From CAYQSU01 sp964420325 (GTDB taxonomy: Bacteria > Pseudomonadota > Alphaproteobacteria > Rhodospirillales > Defluviicoccaceae), in contig CAYQSU010000022.1 of NCBI GenBank assembly GCA_964420325.1, positions 1 to 44,649 on the forward strand: a DNA stretch of 44,649 bases. Direction: 5' to 3'. The notes beneath the pieces were generated by a model. The model had not been told where the DNA came from, ran no database searches, and was given only the letters and a program-made list of their open reading frames with translations. Position numbers and translations under genes: made by a program. Positions 32,570-41,522 of the stretch are shown in pieces. Numbering within the stretch: the stretch's first letter is position 1; each line of letters begins with the position of its first letter.

Positions 32570-33616
32570 ATGGGTCTTCGCAGCATCGTGCTTGCCGTCG
32601 CAGCCGCGCTCGCCGGCTGGGCCGGATCACCGGCGGGCTTCACAGCGGCGGCGGCCGAAGAGGTTGTCTTTCGCGTCCACCATTTCCTGCCGCCGCCGTC
32701 GACGGCGCAGACGCAGCTCATCGAGCCGTGGGCGAAGCGGCTCGAGGCGCAATCGAACGGGCGCATCCGGGTCGAGATCTATCCGTCGATGCAGCTCGGC
32801 GGCAAGCCGCCGCAGCTGTTCGATCAGGTGCGCGGCGGCGTCGTCGACGTGGTGTGGACGCTTGCCGGCTACACGCCCGGCCGCTTCCCGAAGCTCGAGG
32901 TCCTCGAGCTGCCGTTCGTTCCCGGCTCGGCGAGAGCGACCAGCGCGGCGGCGCACGAGTTCTACCTCACCCACGCGCAGAACGAGCTGGCCGACGTGCA
33001 TCCGATCCTGGTCCACGTCCACGCGCCCGGGTCCTTCCATATGAAGGACCGGCCGATCCAGCGCATCGAGGACCTCGAGGGCGCCAAGGTGCGCGTTCCC
33101 AACCGCCCGATCAACTCGGTGCTGTCGGCGCTCGGGGCGACTCCCGTCGGCATGCCGGTGCCGCAGGTACCGGAAGCCATCAGCCGCGGCGTCGTCGAAG
33201 GCGCCGTGCTGCCGTATGAGGTGACACGCCCGTTGCGGGTCCACGAACTCACCAACAGTCACACCGAGTTCGGAGGCGACCGCGGGCTCTATACGGCCGT
33301 GTTCCTGTTCCTGATGAACAAGGCCCGCTACGAGTCGCTTGCCGCCGACCTCAGGACCGTTATCGACGACAACTCCGGCATCCCTCTGGCGCTCGCGGTC
33401 GGCGAGGCCTGGGACCGGGCCGAGGAGCCGGGCCGGCAGGCGGCCAAGGATCTCGGCGACGCGTTCATCGTCATCGAGGGCGCCGAGCTCGAGCGCTGGA
33501 AGGCGGCGACGCGGCCGGTGATCGATGCCTGGATCGACGAGCGGACCAGGGCCGGCGATGACGGCAAGGCGCTGGTCGAGGCCGCCGAGGGGCTGATCGC
33601 GAAGCACTCGCGCTGA
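32570..33616 (+). CDS. dctP: TRAP transporter substrate-binding protein DctP
   Basis: The 348-residue product has a signal peptide (about 1-29) and the DctP fold pattern: 'FRVHHFLPPPSTAQTQLIEPWAKRLE' split, 'GGKPPQLFDQVRGGVVDVVW', and 'LEGAKVRVPNRPINSVLSALGATPVGMP' split, with the Arg that usually binds the substrate carboxylate. It therefore probably binds an organic acid. The ATG is fixed by AAGGGAGGG six bases upstream, within a purine-rich leader. The preceding gap includes an AT-richer stretch (about 32452-32475) that may hold a promoter. Confidence 0.94.
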   Translation: MGLRSIVLAVAAALAGWAGSPAGFTAAAAEEVVFRVHHFLPPPSTAQTQLIEPWAKRLEAQSNGRIRVEIYPSMQLGGKPPQLFDQVRGGVVDVVWTLAGYTPGRFPKLEVLELPFVPGSARATSAAAHEFYLTHAQNELADVHPILVHVHAPGSFHMKDRPIQRIEDLEGAKVRVPNRPINSVLSALGATPVGMPVPQVPEAISRGVVEGAVLPYEVTRPLRVHELTNSHTEFGGDRGLYTAVFLFLMNKARYESLAADLRTVIDDNSGIPLALAVGEAWDRAEEPGRQAAKDLGDAFIVIEGAELERWKAATRPVIDAWIDERTRAGDDGKALVEAAEGLIAKHSR

Positions 33617-33645
33617 CGGCGTCCCCGCGCCGGGATTGGCAGGCG

Positions 33646-34185
33646 ATGGCTTCGCCGCCTCCGGAGGTGGTCGGACCCGGTCCCGTCGGCCGGGCCCTCC
33701 ACCGCGTCGCGGTCGCGGTCGCGGCGGCGGGCGGTGTGTCGCTCCTCGGCATCATGCTCGTCACCGTCGCCTCGGTGCTCGGCCGCGAGGTCTTCGGCCG
33801 TCCCGTTCCCGGCGACTTCGAGCTGGTGGAGATCGGTTGCGCCGTCGCCGTCTTCGCCTTTCTCCCCTACTGCCAGCTGGTGCGCGGCAACGCCGTCGTC
33901 GACATCTTCACCGAAGGGGCGTCGCCGCGGACGCGGGCGGCCCTCGAGGGCGCCGGCAATCTGCTGCTGACGCTGATCGCCGCCGTCCTCACCTGGCGGC
34001 TGGCGCTGGGCGGGGTCGACCTCCGGACCTACACCGAGGAGACGATGGTGCTGCGGGTGCCCCTGTGGTGGGGGTTCGTCGCCGGCGGCCTTGGTCTCGG
34101 CCTCCTCGCCGTGGTCTCGGCCTACGCCACGTGGCGCTCGTTCCGGGAGTTCAGGTCGCGCCGCCGCATCGACGACGAGGGATAG
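33646..34185 (+). CDS. dctQ: TRAP transporter small permease DctQ
   Basis: The 179-residue product has four predicted membrane helices (about 20-45, 60-80, 100-120, 140-165), with 'SVLGREVFGRPVPGDFELVEIG' marking the DctQ family. It forms the small membrane subunit with DctM. It begins 29 bases after dctP and ends 4 bases before the dctM start. Confidence 0.93.
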   Translation: MASPPPEVVGPGPVGRALHRVAVAVAAAGGVSLLGIMLVTVASVLGREVFGRPVPGDFELVEIGCAVAVFAFLPYCQLVRGNAVVDIFTEGASPRTRAALEGAGNLLLTLIAAVLTWRLALGGVDLRTYTEETMVLRVPLWWGFVAGGLGLGLLAVVSAYATWRSFREFRSRRRIDDEG

Positions 34186-34189
34186 GCCG

Positions 34190-35509
34190 GTGAGCGCGTT
34201 CGCCGTCGGCGTTCTCAGCTTCCCCCTGATGCTTCTGCTGATGGCGCTCCGCATTCCGATCGGCGTCGCCATGCTCACCGTCGGTGGCCTCGGCTATGCG
34301 CTGATGAGCGGGCCGATGCCCTTGCTCAATCACCTCAAGACCAGCCCCTACTTCCTGTTCCACAGCTATTCGCTGTCGGTGATCCCGCTGTTCATCCTGA
34401 TGGGCCAGTTTGCGTCCCGCGCCGGCATGTCGCAGGCGCTGTTCCAGGCCGCCAACGTCTGGCTGGGACATCGGCGCGGCGGTCTTGCCATGGCCGGCAT
34501 CGGCGGCTGCGCCGGTTTCGGCGCCATCTGCGGCTCGTCTCTGGCGACGGCGGCGACCATGGGCCAGGTGGCGCTCCCCGAGATGCGGCGCTTCGGCTAT
34601 TCGGGCGCGCTGTCGACGGGATCGCTGGCGGCGGGCGGCACGCTCGGCATCCTCATCCCGCCCTCGGTCATCCTCGTCATCTACGCCATCCTCACCGAAC
34701 AGAACATCGCCAAGATGTTCGTCGCCGCCCTGGTGCCCGCCGGCCTCGCGGTGTCCGGCTTCATGGCCGCGGTCGCCCTCTATGTCCGGGTCAATCCGGA
34801 GGAAGGGCCGGCGGCGCCGAAGGCCTCGGTCGCCGAGCGGCTGGCGTCGCTCGCCCGCGTATGGCCGGTGATCCTGATCTTCGCCGTGGTCATCGGCGGC
34901 ATCTATCTCGGCCTGTTCACGCCCACCGAAGGCGCCGCGGTCGGCGCCCTCGGCACCGGCGTCCTTGCGCTTGCCCGCGGCGGTCTCGGCGGCCGGCAGC
35001 TTCTTGATGCGCTCAAGGGCACCGCCGCCACCACCGGAATGGTGTTCCTGATTCTGCTCGGCGCCGAGGTCTACAATGCCTTTCTGGCGCTGACCCGCAT
35101 GCCGATGGATGCGGCGGCGTTGATCCGGGCGGCCGAGCTGTCGCCCTACGCCGTCATCGGCGTCATCCTGGTGTTCTACTTGGTGCTCGGCTGCCTGATG
35201 GACTCGCTGTCGATGATCCTGCTCACGGTGCCGATCGTCTTCCCCATCGTCATCGCCCTCGACTTCGGCTTGACGCCCGAGGAGACCGCCATCTGGTTCG
35301 GCATCATCGCGCTGATCGTCGTCGAGCTCGGCCTGATCACCCCGCCCGTGGGCCTCAACGTCTTCGTCATCAACTCGCTGGCGCCGGGCGTGCCGATGCT
35401 CGAGACCTTCCGCGGCGTCGTTCCGTTCCTGATGGTCGAGATCGCCCGCGTCGTGCTGCTGGTCTTCTTTCCCGGCCTCACGCTGTGGCTGGTCCGGGCG
35501 CTATGGTGA
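34190..35509 (+). CDS. dctM: TRAP transporter large permease DctM
   Basis: The 439-residue product has 11-12 predicted membrane helices and typical DctM motifs: 'SVIPLFILMGQFASRAGMS', 'FGAICGSSLATAATMGQVALPEM', 'GGTLGILIPPSVILVIYAI', 'PTEGAAVGALG' and 'LGLITPPVGLNVFVI'. It is the ion-coupled transport channel of the TRAP system. The GTG at 34190 keeps the usual short N-terminus. The Tripartite set follows the CoA ligase/thioesterase genes and may import a related acid. Confidence 0.95.
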   Translation: MSAFAVGVLSFPLMLLLMALRIPIGVAMLTVGGLGYALMSGPMPLLNHLKTSPYFLFHSYSLSVIPLFILMGQFASRAGMSQALFQAANVWLGHRRGGLAMAGIGGCAGFGAICGSSLATAATMGQVALPEMRRFGYSGALSTGSLAAGGTLGILIPPSVILVIYAILTEQNIAKMFVAALVPAGLAVSGFMAAVALYVRVNPEEGPAAPKASVAERLASLARVWPVILIFAVVIGGIYLGLFTPTEGAAVGALGTGVLALARGGLGGRQLLDALKGTAATTGMVFLILLGAEVYNAFLALTRMPMDAAALIRAAELSPYAVIGVILVFYLVLGCLMDSLSMILLTVPIVFPIVIALDFGLTPEETAIWFGIIALIVVELGLITPPVGLNVFVINSLAPGVPMLETFRGVVPFLMVEIARVVLLVFFPGLTLWLVRALW

Positions 35510-35515
35510 GCGGTC

Positions 35516-35529
35516 GCAGCCCGGGCTGC
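35516..35529. repeat. Perfect 14-base palindrome GCAGCCCGGGCTGC between convergent genes
   Basis: The palindrome fills the 27-base gap between the dctM stop and the stop of the endonuclease I gene on the other strand. It could serve both directions as a short terminator hairpin, but there is no loop sequence beyond the dyad and no T-run. Confidence 0.35.
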
Positions 35530-35536
35530 CGGCGGC

Positions 35537-36559
35537 TCAGTTGCAGGCGTCGGAGAAGATCTCCGTCGCCCACTCCGGGTAGTCGATGAACGGGTTGCGG
35601 TTGCCCTGCTTCTCGAAGATGCGGTCGTTCCGCCGCCGCTCCCAGTCGCTGACCGGATCGGACGCATGCCAGGCCAGCAGCGAGCACAGCCGGCCGAGCG
35701 TCGGCGTGTTGGGTTCTGAGATGCCGGTGATCAGCGTGAGGTCGGGCATGTCGCCGCCGCCCTCGTAGCGCACGTCCATGTAGAACGCCATGCGGGCGAT
35801 GTCGCCCTTGACCTGGTCCGGGGGCTCGAAGGAGTCGGCGTCCATGCGGGCGCCGAACGCCTCGGGATGGGGATCGCCGCCGAAGTCGAAGTCCTTGTCG
35901 CCGCGATCGGCCTTGACCGTCGGCTCGGCCGGGCGAACGTGGTGAAGGTCGGTGGCTGCCGGCTGGGCCGGGTCCGGGAACCCGCGCGACCTCGGCCACA
36001 CGTGTTCGATCACCCAGGTCTCCTTGTCGTCGCCTCGGGCGCGTCCCGCCTTCGGCTCCGACCGGCCGGTGTAGAGCATGATGACGTTGGCCGGCGCATT
36101 CGGGTCCTCGTCCGTGTATTCGAGGAGCGGCCGCACCTGCCCCTGGGTCAGCCGGGCGTTGCCGCTGATGATCTCGTGGATCGCTTCGCGGAGGTCCGCG
36201 TCGGAAAGCCTCATGGCCGGCGCGTAGTAGTCCTCCGGGTTGGCGGCCTCGGCCACACGCTCCACCTCCGGACGCCACGAGCGTGCCGCCTCGATGCAGG
36301 CGGCGCGCTCCTCGGCGGTAAGCAGGAGCGACACCCCCTCGAACAGGTCACGGTAGACGTCGCCCGCGAGCGCGGTCGCCAGCGCATACCACTTGCAGGC
36401 TTCCGGATAGTCGAAGGCGCGGGCGGCCACCGCCCCCCTGTCGGCATGGACAGCAGCCGCCGTCATCAACGCGTCGAGCTGGGTCTGGGCGTTCGCGACC
36501 TCCGGCGCGACGAAGCCCGCAAGCAGCGAGCAAATCAGCACTCTCCGCCCCGCCCCCAT
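35537..36559 (-). CDS. Secreted endonuclease I family protein with N-terminal helical region
   Basis: The 340-residue product has a signal peptide (about 1-24, 'VANA'). Residues about 27-90 are helical and resemble a Sel1/TPR-like repeat ('DYPEACKWYALATALAGD', 'LLLTAEERAACIEAARSW'). The C-terminal part is endonuclease I: 'VIEHVWPRSRGF' with the general-base His of the beta-beta-alpha-Me fold, then 'ATDLHHVRPAEPTVKADRGDKDF' (split) and 'QGNRNPFIDYPEWATEIF' at the end. Such enzymes degrade DNA outside the cytoplasm. A final Cys may form a disulfide. The ATG at 36559 gives the signal peptide; the frame continues upstream without meaning. Confidence 0.87.
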   Translation of the reverse strand: MGAGRRVLICSLLAGFVAPEVANAQTQLDALMTAAAVHADRGAVAARAFDYPEACKWYALATALAGDVYRDLFEGVSLLLTAEERAACIEAARSWRPEVERVAEAANPEDYYAPAMRLSDADLREAIHEIISGNARLTQGQVRPLLEYTDEDPNAPANVIMLYTGRSEPKAGRARGDDKETWVIEHVWPRSRGFPDPAQPAATDLHHVRPAEPTVKADRGDKDFDFGGDPHPEAFGARMDADSFEPPDQVKGDIARMAFYMDVRYEGGGDMPDLTLITGISEPNTPTLGRLCSLLAWHASDPVSDWERRRNDRIFEKQGNRNPFIDYPEWATEIFSDACN

Positions 36560-36678
36560 CTCCGGTATGCGCCTCGCGGCCCGTTTCGTCCCTGGAACGT
36601 CGTTACGTCGACTGTTGTGGTGCCATCGGCCGGCTGCGTCAAGGCCGCGCCGAGTTCCGGTCGCGCCCGAGCTCGTGG

Positions 36679-39357
36679 TCAGAGAACGAGGCGCACCTCG
36701 ATGACGCCGGGATCCTCGGGGTTCTGCTTCTGCGAGAACTTGAACAGCTCGCACACCTTGAGCATCGGCTTGTTCTCGCGCAGAACGTCGCCGAAGATCT
36801 CCCCGATGCCGCGCACCCGCGCGTAGTCGATCATCCGCCGCATCAGGAGCGGCCCGAGCCCCTGCCCCGCCATGTCGCTGCGCACCATGATGGCGTATTC
36901 CGCCGCCTCGCCGTCGGGGTCGGCGAGGATGTGGACGACGCCGTAGACGGCGCTCTTGCCGGCCACCCCCGGATCGGCGACCACCAGCGCCATCTCGCGA
37001 TCGTAGTCGATCTGCGTCATCCGCGCCGCCACCGCATGCGACAGCGACCGTTTCGGCGCGAAGAAGCGCATGCGGATGTCCTCGGGCGACATGCGGGAGA
37101 ACAGCTCTTGGAAGGCCGGCTCATCCTCGGGACGCACCGGCCGCAGCAGCAGGCTCCGCCCGTCGGGCAGCGATAGGACCTCCTCGAGGTCCTTGGGATA
37201 GGGGCGGATGGCCAAGCGCTTCGCCGGTGGCTCGTTGCACCGCCGCACCTTGACCCGGGCATCGAGGGCAAGCACACCGTACTCGTCCGCCAGCAACGGA
37301 TTGATGTCGAGCTCGACGATCTCGCCGAGCTGGATCGTCATCTGCGAGACCTCGATCAGCGTCAGCGCGATGTCGTCGAGCGCTGCCGGCGGCCGGCCGC
37401 GGAAGCCTTCCAGCAGGCCGTGGACGCGCGTCCGCCTCATCACCTCGCGCGCGAGATGCATGTTGAGGGGCGGCAGCGCCAGCGCCGTGTCGCCGAGGAT
37501 CTCCACCGCCGTCCCGCCGTGGCCGAACAGGATCGCCGGCCCGAACTGCGGATCCTCGACGACGCCGATGATCAGCTCGTGGGCGCCGGGCCGCTCGACC
37601 ATCGGCTGGACCGTGAAGCCGTCGACCCGGGCATCGGGCACCTTGTCGCGAACCCGCACCAGCATCGCCTCCGCCGCGTCCTCGACGGCGCCCGGCGACC
37701 GCAGGTCGAGGGCGACGCCGCCGACATCCGACTTGTGGGTGATGTCGCGGGACAGGATCTTCAGCGCCACCGGGCCGGCGATCCTGGCGGCCTCTGCCGC
37801 TGCCGCCCGCGAATCCCGGGCGACGGTGGTCCGGACCACCGGTATGCCGTAGGCGGTCAAAAGGGCCTTGGCCTCCGGCTCGGTCAGCCATTCGCGGCCG
37901 TCGTCGAGGGCACCGTCGATGACCCGCCTCGCCGCCTTCTCGTCCGCCTCGAACTCCTCGGGCACCGACGCCGGCGTCTCCATCAGCGAGTCCTGGTTGC
38001 GCCGGTAGCTGACCATGTCGATGAACGCGCGGACCGCCCGCTCAGGCGTGTAGTAGGTGGGAATCCGATGCTCCGCGAACCGGCGCCGCGCCTCCTGGGC
38101 CGCGGCCTCGCCGAGCCAGCTCGTCAGCACGCAGGCCTTGCCGGTGCCGAGACTGTCGATGACGGCCTGGGCCGCCTCGGTGCCGGAGGCGACGGCGGTC
38201 GGGCAGTTCAGCACCAGGATGCCGTCGATCTCCGCGTCCTCGAGCAGGATCCGGAGCGTTTTCGCGTACCGCTCCGGCGGCGCGTCGCCGATGATGTCGA
38301 CCGGGTTGCCGTGCGACCAGGTCGGCGGCAGAACCTGGTCGAGAGCGGCGAGCGTTTCCGCCGAGAGATCCCCGAGCCTGCCGCCCTGATCGGCGAGCGC
38401 ATCGGTGGCCATCACCGCGATGCCGCCGCCGTTGGTGACGATGGCGAGCCGGTCGCCCTTGGGCCTTCTGGCCATGCCGAGCGTCTCGACGGCGCCGAAC
38501 AGGCCGCCGATGTCGGCGACGCGCAGCATGCCGGCGCGGCGGAAGGCGGCATCGTACACCGGGTCCATGCCGGCCAGCGCCCCGGTGTGGGAGGCCGCCG
38601 CCCGCGCCCCCGCCGCCGTGCGGCCGGCCTTGACGACGACCACCGGCTTCAGGCGCGCCGCGGCCCTGGCCGCCGACATGAACTTGCGGGCATGGGTCAC
38701 GCTCTCCAGGTAGAGCAGGATGCCGCGGACCCCGACATCGTTGGCGAGATAGTCGAGCATGTCCCCGAAATCGACGTCGCACATGTCGCCCAGCGAGACG
38801 AGATGCGAGAAGCCGATGCCGCGCGCCTTTGCCCAGTCGAGCACCGAGGTGACCATCGCCCCCGATTGGGCGATGAATGCGAGCTCGCCGGCCGCAGGCG
38901 TGACGTGGGCGAAGCTGGCGTTGAGCCCCACCCCCGGAACCATGATGCCGAGGCAGTTGGGGCCGACGACGCGCAGGGTGTGCGGTCGCGCCGCATCCAG
39001 CACCGACTGCAGCCGTTGCTTGCCCTCCTCGTCGCCGCCCTCGCCGAAGCCGGCGGCGATCACGATCGCCGCCCTGGTGCCACGCTCGCCTAGGGCGGCG
39101 ATCAGCTCCGGCACCGTCTCGGCCGGCGTCGCGATGACCGCGAGATCGGCCGGCTCCGGAAGCGACGCCGCATCCGGATAGGCGAGCACTCCCTCGATGG
39201 CCCGGTGTTTCGGGTTGACCGGCATGATCGGCCCGTCGAACCCGGAGTTGAAGAGGTTGCGGGCGATCACCGCGCCGATCGAGTTGGGCGTCTTGCTGGC
39301 GCCGATGAGCGCCACCGATTTCGGCTTGAACAGATGGTCGAGATTGCGGATCGTCAC
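36679..39357 (-). CDS. NDP-forming acyl-CoA synthetase fused to GNAT acetyltransferase (PatZ/Pat-like)
   Basis: The 892-residue product has a CoA-binding Rossmann domain (about 8-135, 'KPKSVALIGAS'), a succinyl-CoA-ligase-like domain with His257 in 'ASHTGALAG', an ATP-grasp domain (about 480-700, 'EPEAKALLTAYGIPV', 'HKSDVGGVALDL', 'VELDINPLLAD') and a C-terminal GNAT domain (about 725-892, 'YAIMVRSDMAGQGLGPLLMRRM'). Pat proteins of this architecture acetylate and silence AMP-forming acetyl-CoA synthetase. In Salmonella Pat the ligase part is, as I recall, inactive for lack of the phospho-His; here the His is kept. The start is GTG at 39357 with GAGG about ten bases upstream. It diverges from an AMP-forming ligase, 63 bases apart. 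Confidence 0.9.
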   Translation of the reverse strand: MTIRNLDHLFKPKSVALIGASKTPNSIGAVIARNLFNSGFDGPIMPVNPKHRAIEGVLAYPDAASLPEPADLAVIATPAETVPELIAALGERGTRAAIVIAAGFGEGGDEEGKQRLQSVLDAARPHTLRVVGPNCLGIMVPGVGLNASFAHVTPAAGELAFIAQSGAMVTSVLDWAKARGIGFSHLVSLGDMCDVDFGDMLDYLANDVGVRGILLYLESVTHARKFMSAARAAARLKPVVVVKAGRTAAGARAAASHTGALAGMDPVYDAAFRRAGMLRVADIGGLFGAVETLGMARRPKGDRLAIVTNGGGIAVMATDALADQGGRLGDLSAETLAALDQVLPPTWSHGNPVDIIGDAPPERYAKTLRILLEDAEIDGILVLNCPTAVASGTEAAQAVIDSLGTGKACVLTSWLGEAAAQEARRRFAEHRIPTYYTPERAVRAFIDMVSYRRNQDSLMETPASVPEEFEADEKAARRVIDGALDDGREWLTEPEAKALLTAYGIPVVRTTVARDSRAAAAEAARIAGPVALKILSRDITHKSDVGGVALDLRSPGAVEDAAEAMLVRVRDKVPDARVDGFTVQPMVERPGAHELIIGVVEDPQFGPAILFGHGGTAVEILGDTALALPPLNMHLAREVMRRTRVHGLLEGFRGRPPAALDDIALTLIEVSQMTIQLGEIVELDINPLLADEYGVLALDARVKVRRCNEPPAKRLAIRPYPKDLEEVLSLPDGRSLLLRPVRPEDEPAFQELFSRMSPEDIRMRFFAPKRSLSHAVAARMTQIDYDREMALVVADPGVAGKSAVYGVVHILADPDGEAAEYAIMVRSDMAGQGLGPLLMRRMIDYARVRGIGEIFGDVLRENKPMLKVCELFKFSQKQNPEDPGVIEVRLVL

Positions 39358-39420
39358 CGTCGGGCATCCTCATGCTGCGGCGCACAAGACTAGCGCGCTG
39401 CCACGCTGATTGGGAGCGGG

Positions 39421-41124
39421 ATGAGCATCTGGCAAGAGGCGCGGCGGCGCCTCGGCGGCCTGCCGGACGGGCGCGGCCTCAACATCGCCTTCGAGGCGGT
39501 GGACCGCCACGTCGCGCATGGCAAGGGCGACCGGATCGCGTTCCGCTTCGTCGGCCGAGACGGAGTGGATACCGAGATGAGCTACGGCGAGCTCGCCCGG
39601 CTCTCCAACCGTTTCGCCAACGCGCTCTGCGGTCTCGGCATCGGCCCCGGCGACGTGGTGCTCGCGCTGATGGGGCGCCGCGCCGAGCTCTACGTCGCCG
39701 CCATCGGCTGCCTGAAGGCGCGGGCCGTGTTCGGCGTGCTGTTCTCCGCCTTCGGCCCCGATCCGATCCGCATCCGGCTCGAGAAGGGCAACGCCCGGGT
39801 GCTCGTCACCACCGCGGACCTCTACCGCCGCAAGGTCAGGGAGCTTCGGCCGTCGCTCGAAGCACTCCGGCACGTCGTGGTCGTCGACGAGGACGAGAAC
39901 ACCGACGACGCCCTCTCGTGGCGGTCCCTGCTCGCCCGCGGCAGCGATCGCTACGAGATCGCGCCGACCGCCGACGAGGACCCGGCGCTCCTGCACTTCA
40001 CCAGCGGCACCACCGGCCCGCCCAAGGGTGCCCTCCACGTCCACCAGGCGGTCGTCGCCCACCACGAGACGGCCGTGGCCGCCCTCGATCTCCGCGAGGG
40101 CGACGTCTACTGGTGCACCGCCGATCCCGGCTGGGTGACTGGCGTCTCCTACGGCATCGTCGCACCCCTGACCCTGGGCGCGACCAGCGTCGTCGACGAC
40201 GCGCCCTTCGATCCCGAGCGCTGGTACCGCATTCTCCGGGATCACCGGGTCGCCGTCTGGTACACGGCGCCGACCGCCATCCGCATGCTGATGAAGGCCG
40301 GGACCGCGCTCGCCCGACGGTTCCCCTGCGCGCAGCTGCGCCTGATCGCCAGCGTCGGCGAACCCCTGCACGCCGAGGCTGTGACATGGGGCGAGGAGGC
40401 GCTCGGACAGCCTATCCACGACACCTGGTGGCAGACCGAGACCGGCGCCATCATGATCGCCAACAGGCCGGGGACGCCGGTCCGACCGGGTGCCATGGGG
40501 CGGCCGCTGCCGGGCGTCGACGCCGCCGTCGTCCGCCGCACCCCCGGCGGCGGCATCGAGGTCGTTGCCGACCCGGAAGCCCGGGGAGAGCTGGCGCTCA
40601 GGGCCGGCTGGCCCTCGATGTTCCGCGCCTACGTCGGCGACGACGACCGCTACCGCAGGTGCTTCGCCGAGGGCCACTACCTCTCCGGCGACATCGTCCG
40701 CCGCGATGCCGACGGCGTCTTCTGGTTCGTCGGCCGCGGCGACGACGTCATCAAGACCGCCGGCCACCTCGTCGGCCCGTTCGAGATCGAGAAGGTCCTC
40801 CTGGGCCATCCGGCCGTCGCCGAGGCCGGAGCCGTCGGCCTCCCCGACCCGGTCATCGGCGAACGGGTCAAGGCCTTCGTCTCGCTCAAGGAGGGCTTCG
40901 ACGCCACCGACGACCTCGGCCGCGAGCTCCTGGCGCTCGCCCGCAAGCGGCTCGGGCCCGCGATCGCGCCGCGGGAGATCGCCTTCGCCCGGGATCTCCC
41001 GAAGACGCGGAGCGGCAAGATCATGCGCCGGCTGATCAGGGCACGCGCGCTCGGCCTGCCCGAGGGCGACACCTCGACGCTGGAGGCGCCGGGCGGGGAC
41101 GCGGCCTCGCGCATTCGTCCTTGA
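39421..41124 (+). CDS. AMP-forming acetyl/acyl-CoA ligase (AcsA-like)
   Basis: The 567-residue ANL enzyme shows 'LLHFTSGTTGPPKGALHVHQ' (A3), 'DTWWQTETGAIMIAN' (A5), 'GHYLSGDIVRRDADGVFWFVGR' split (A7), 'DDVIKTAGHLVGPFEIEKVL' (A8) and 'LPKTRSGKIMRRLIRA' with catalytic Lys533. The style is that of Bacillus-type AcsA acetate-CoA ligase or a relative. The C-terminal motif is exactly the type recognised by Pat acetyltransferases, and the Pat-like gene is divergent next door. GGGAG stands upstream of the ATG. An acyl carrier protein follows by 32 bases, so the acyl group might be passed to that carrier. The substrate is not readable. Confidence 0.92.
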   Translation: MSIWQEARRRLGGLPDGRGLNIAFEAVDRHVAHGKGDRIAFRFVGRDGVDTEMSYGELARLSNRFANALCGLGIGPGDVVLALMGRRAELYVAAIGCLKARAVFGVLFSAFGPDPIRIRLEKGNARVLVTTADLYRRKVRELRPSLEALRHVVVVDEDENTDDALSWRSLLARGSDRYEIAPTADEDPALLHFTSGTTGPPKGALHVHQAVVAHHETAVAALDLREGDVYWCTADPGWVTGVSYGIVAPLTLGATSVVDDAPFDPERWYRILRDHRVAVWYTAPTAIRMLMKAGTALARRFPCAQLRLIASVGEPLHAEAVTWGEEALGQPIHDTWWQTETGAIMIANRPGTPVRPGAMGRPLPGVDAAVVRRTPGGGIEVVADPEARGELALRAGWPSMFRAYVGDDDRYRRCFAEGHYLSGDIVRRDADGVFWFVGRGDDVIKTAGHLVGPFEIEKVLLGHPAVAEAGAVGLPDPVIGERVKAFVSLKEGFDATDDLGRELLALARKRLGPAIAPREIAFARDLPKTRSGKIMRRLIRARALGLPEGDTSTLEAPGGDAASRIRP

Positions 41125-41156
41125 CATGCGGTCCGCCGGGCCGAGACTGGCCGGCG

Positions 41157-41423
41157 ATGACCGGCGAAGCCCTGCAATCGATCGTCCTCGCGGCGCTGGC
41201 CGAGGTGGCACCCGATGCCGATCTGGGGAGGCTCGCACCCGAGCGGACGTTTCACGACCAGTTCGGCATCGATTCGGTCGATTTCATGAACCTGATGCTG
41301 ACTCTCGAACGGAGGCTCGGCGTCCACATCCCCGAAGGCGACTACCCCAGGCTGTCGACGCTCCAGGGCTGCGTCCGCTACCTGGAGCCTCTTGTTGCCG
41401 ACCGGCGGCCCCGCACCGTTTAA
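41157..41423 (+). CDS. Acyl carrier protein
   Basis: The 88-residue product has the phosphopantetheine site 'FGIDSVDFMNLML' with Ser40, preceded by 'DADLGRLAPERTFHDQ' and followed by 'LERRLGVHIPEGDYPRLSTLQGCV' (split), the usual four-helix ACP pattern. It is not the housekeeping AcpP, which would sit with fab genes and be more acidic. It follows the AMP-forming ligase by 32 bases in the same orientation and is probably its partner or cotranscribed. The start ATG at 41157 has only a weak GGCCGG-type ribosome site. Confidence 0.9.
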   Translation: MTGEALQSIVLAALAEVAPDADLGRLAPERTFHDQFGIDSVDFMNLMLTLERRLGVHIPEGDYPRLSTLQGCVRYLEPLVADRRPRTV

Positions 41424-41522
41424 GAACTCGGTCACGCATCCCGGCTACGCTCCGGCCGAGGCGCTTGCCTTCGCCGAACGGTTGCGTACTCTGGACGCGT
41501 TGACAGCAAAGGAGAAGCCCGC

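Noticed and set aside
39370..41238. Long open frame antisense to the AMP-forming ligase
   Set aside because: Low-complexity composition and no motifs; it is a shadow of the ligase frame.
41490..41510. TTGACA before the L,D-transpeptidase as a -35 element
   Set aside because: It lies about 20 bases from the start codon, leaving no room for a -10 element and leader.
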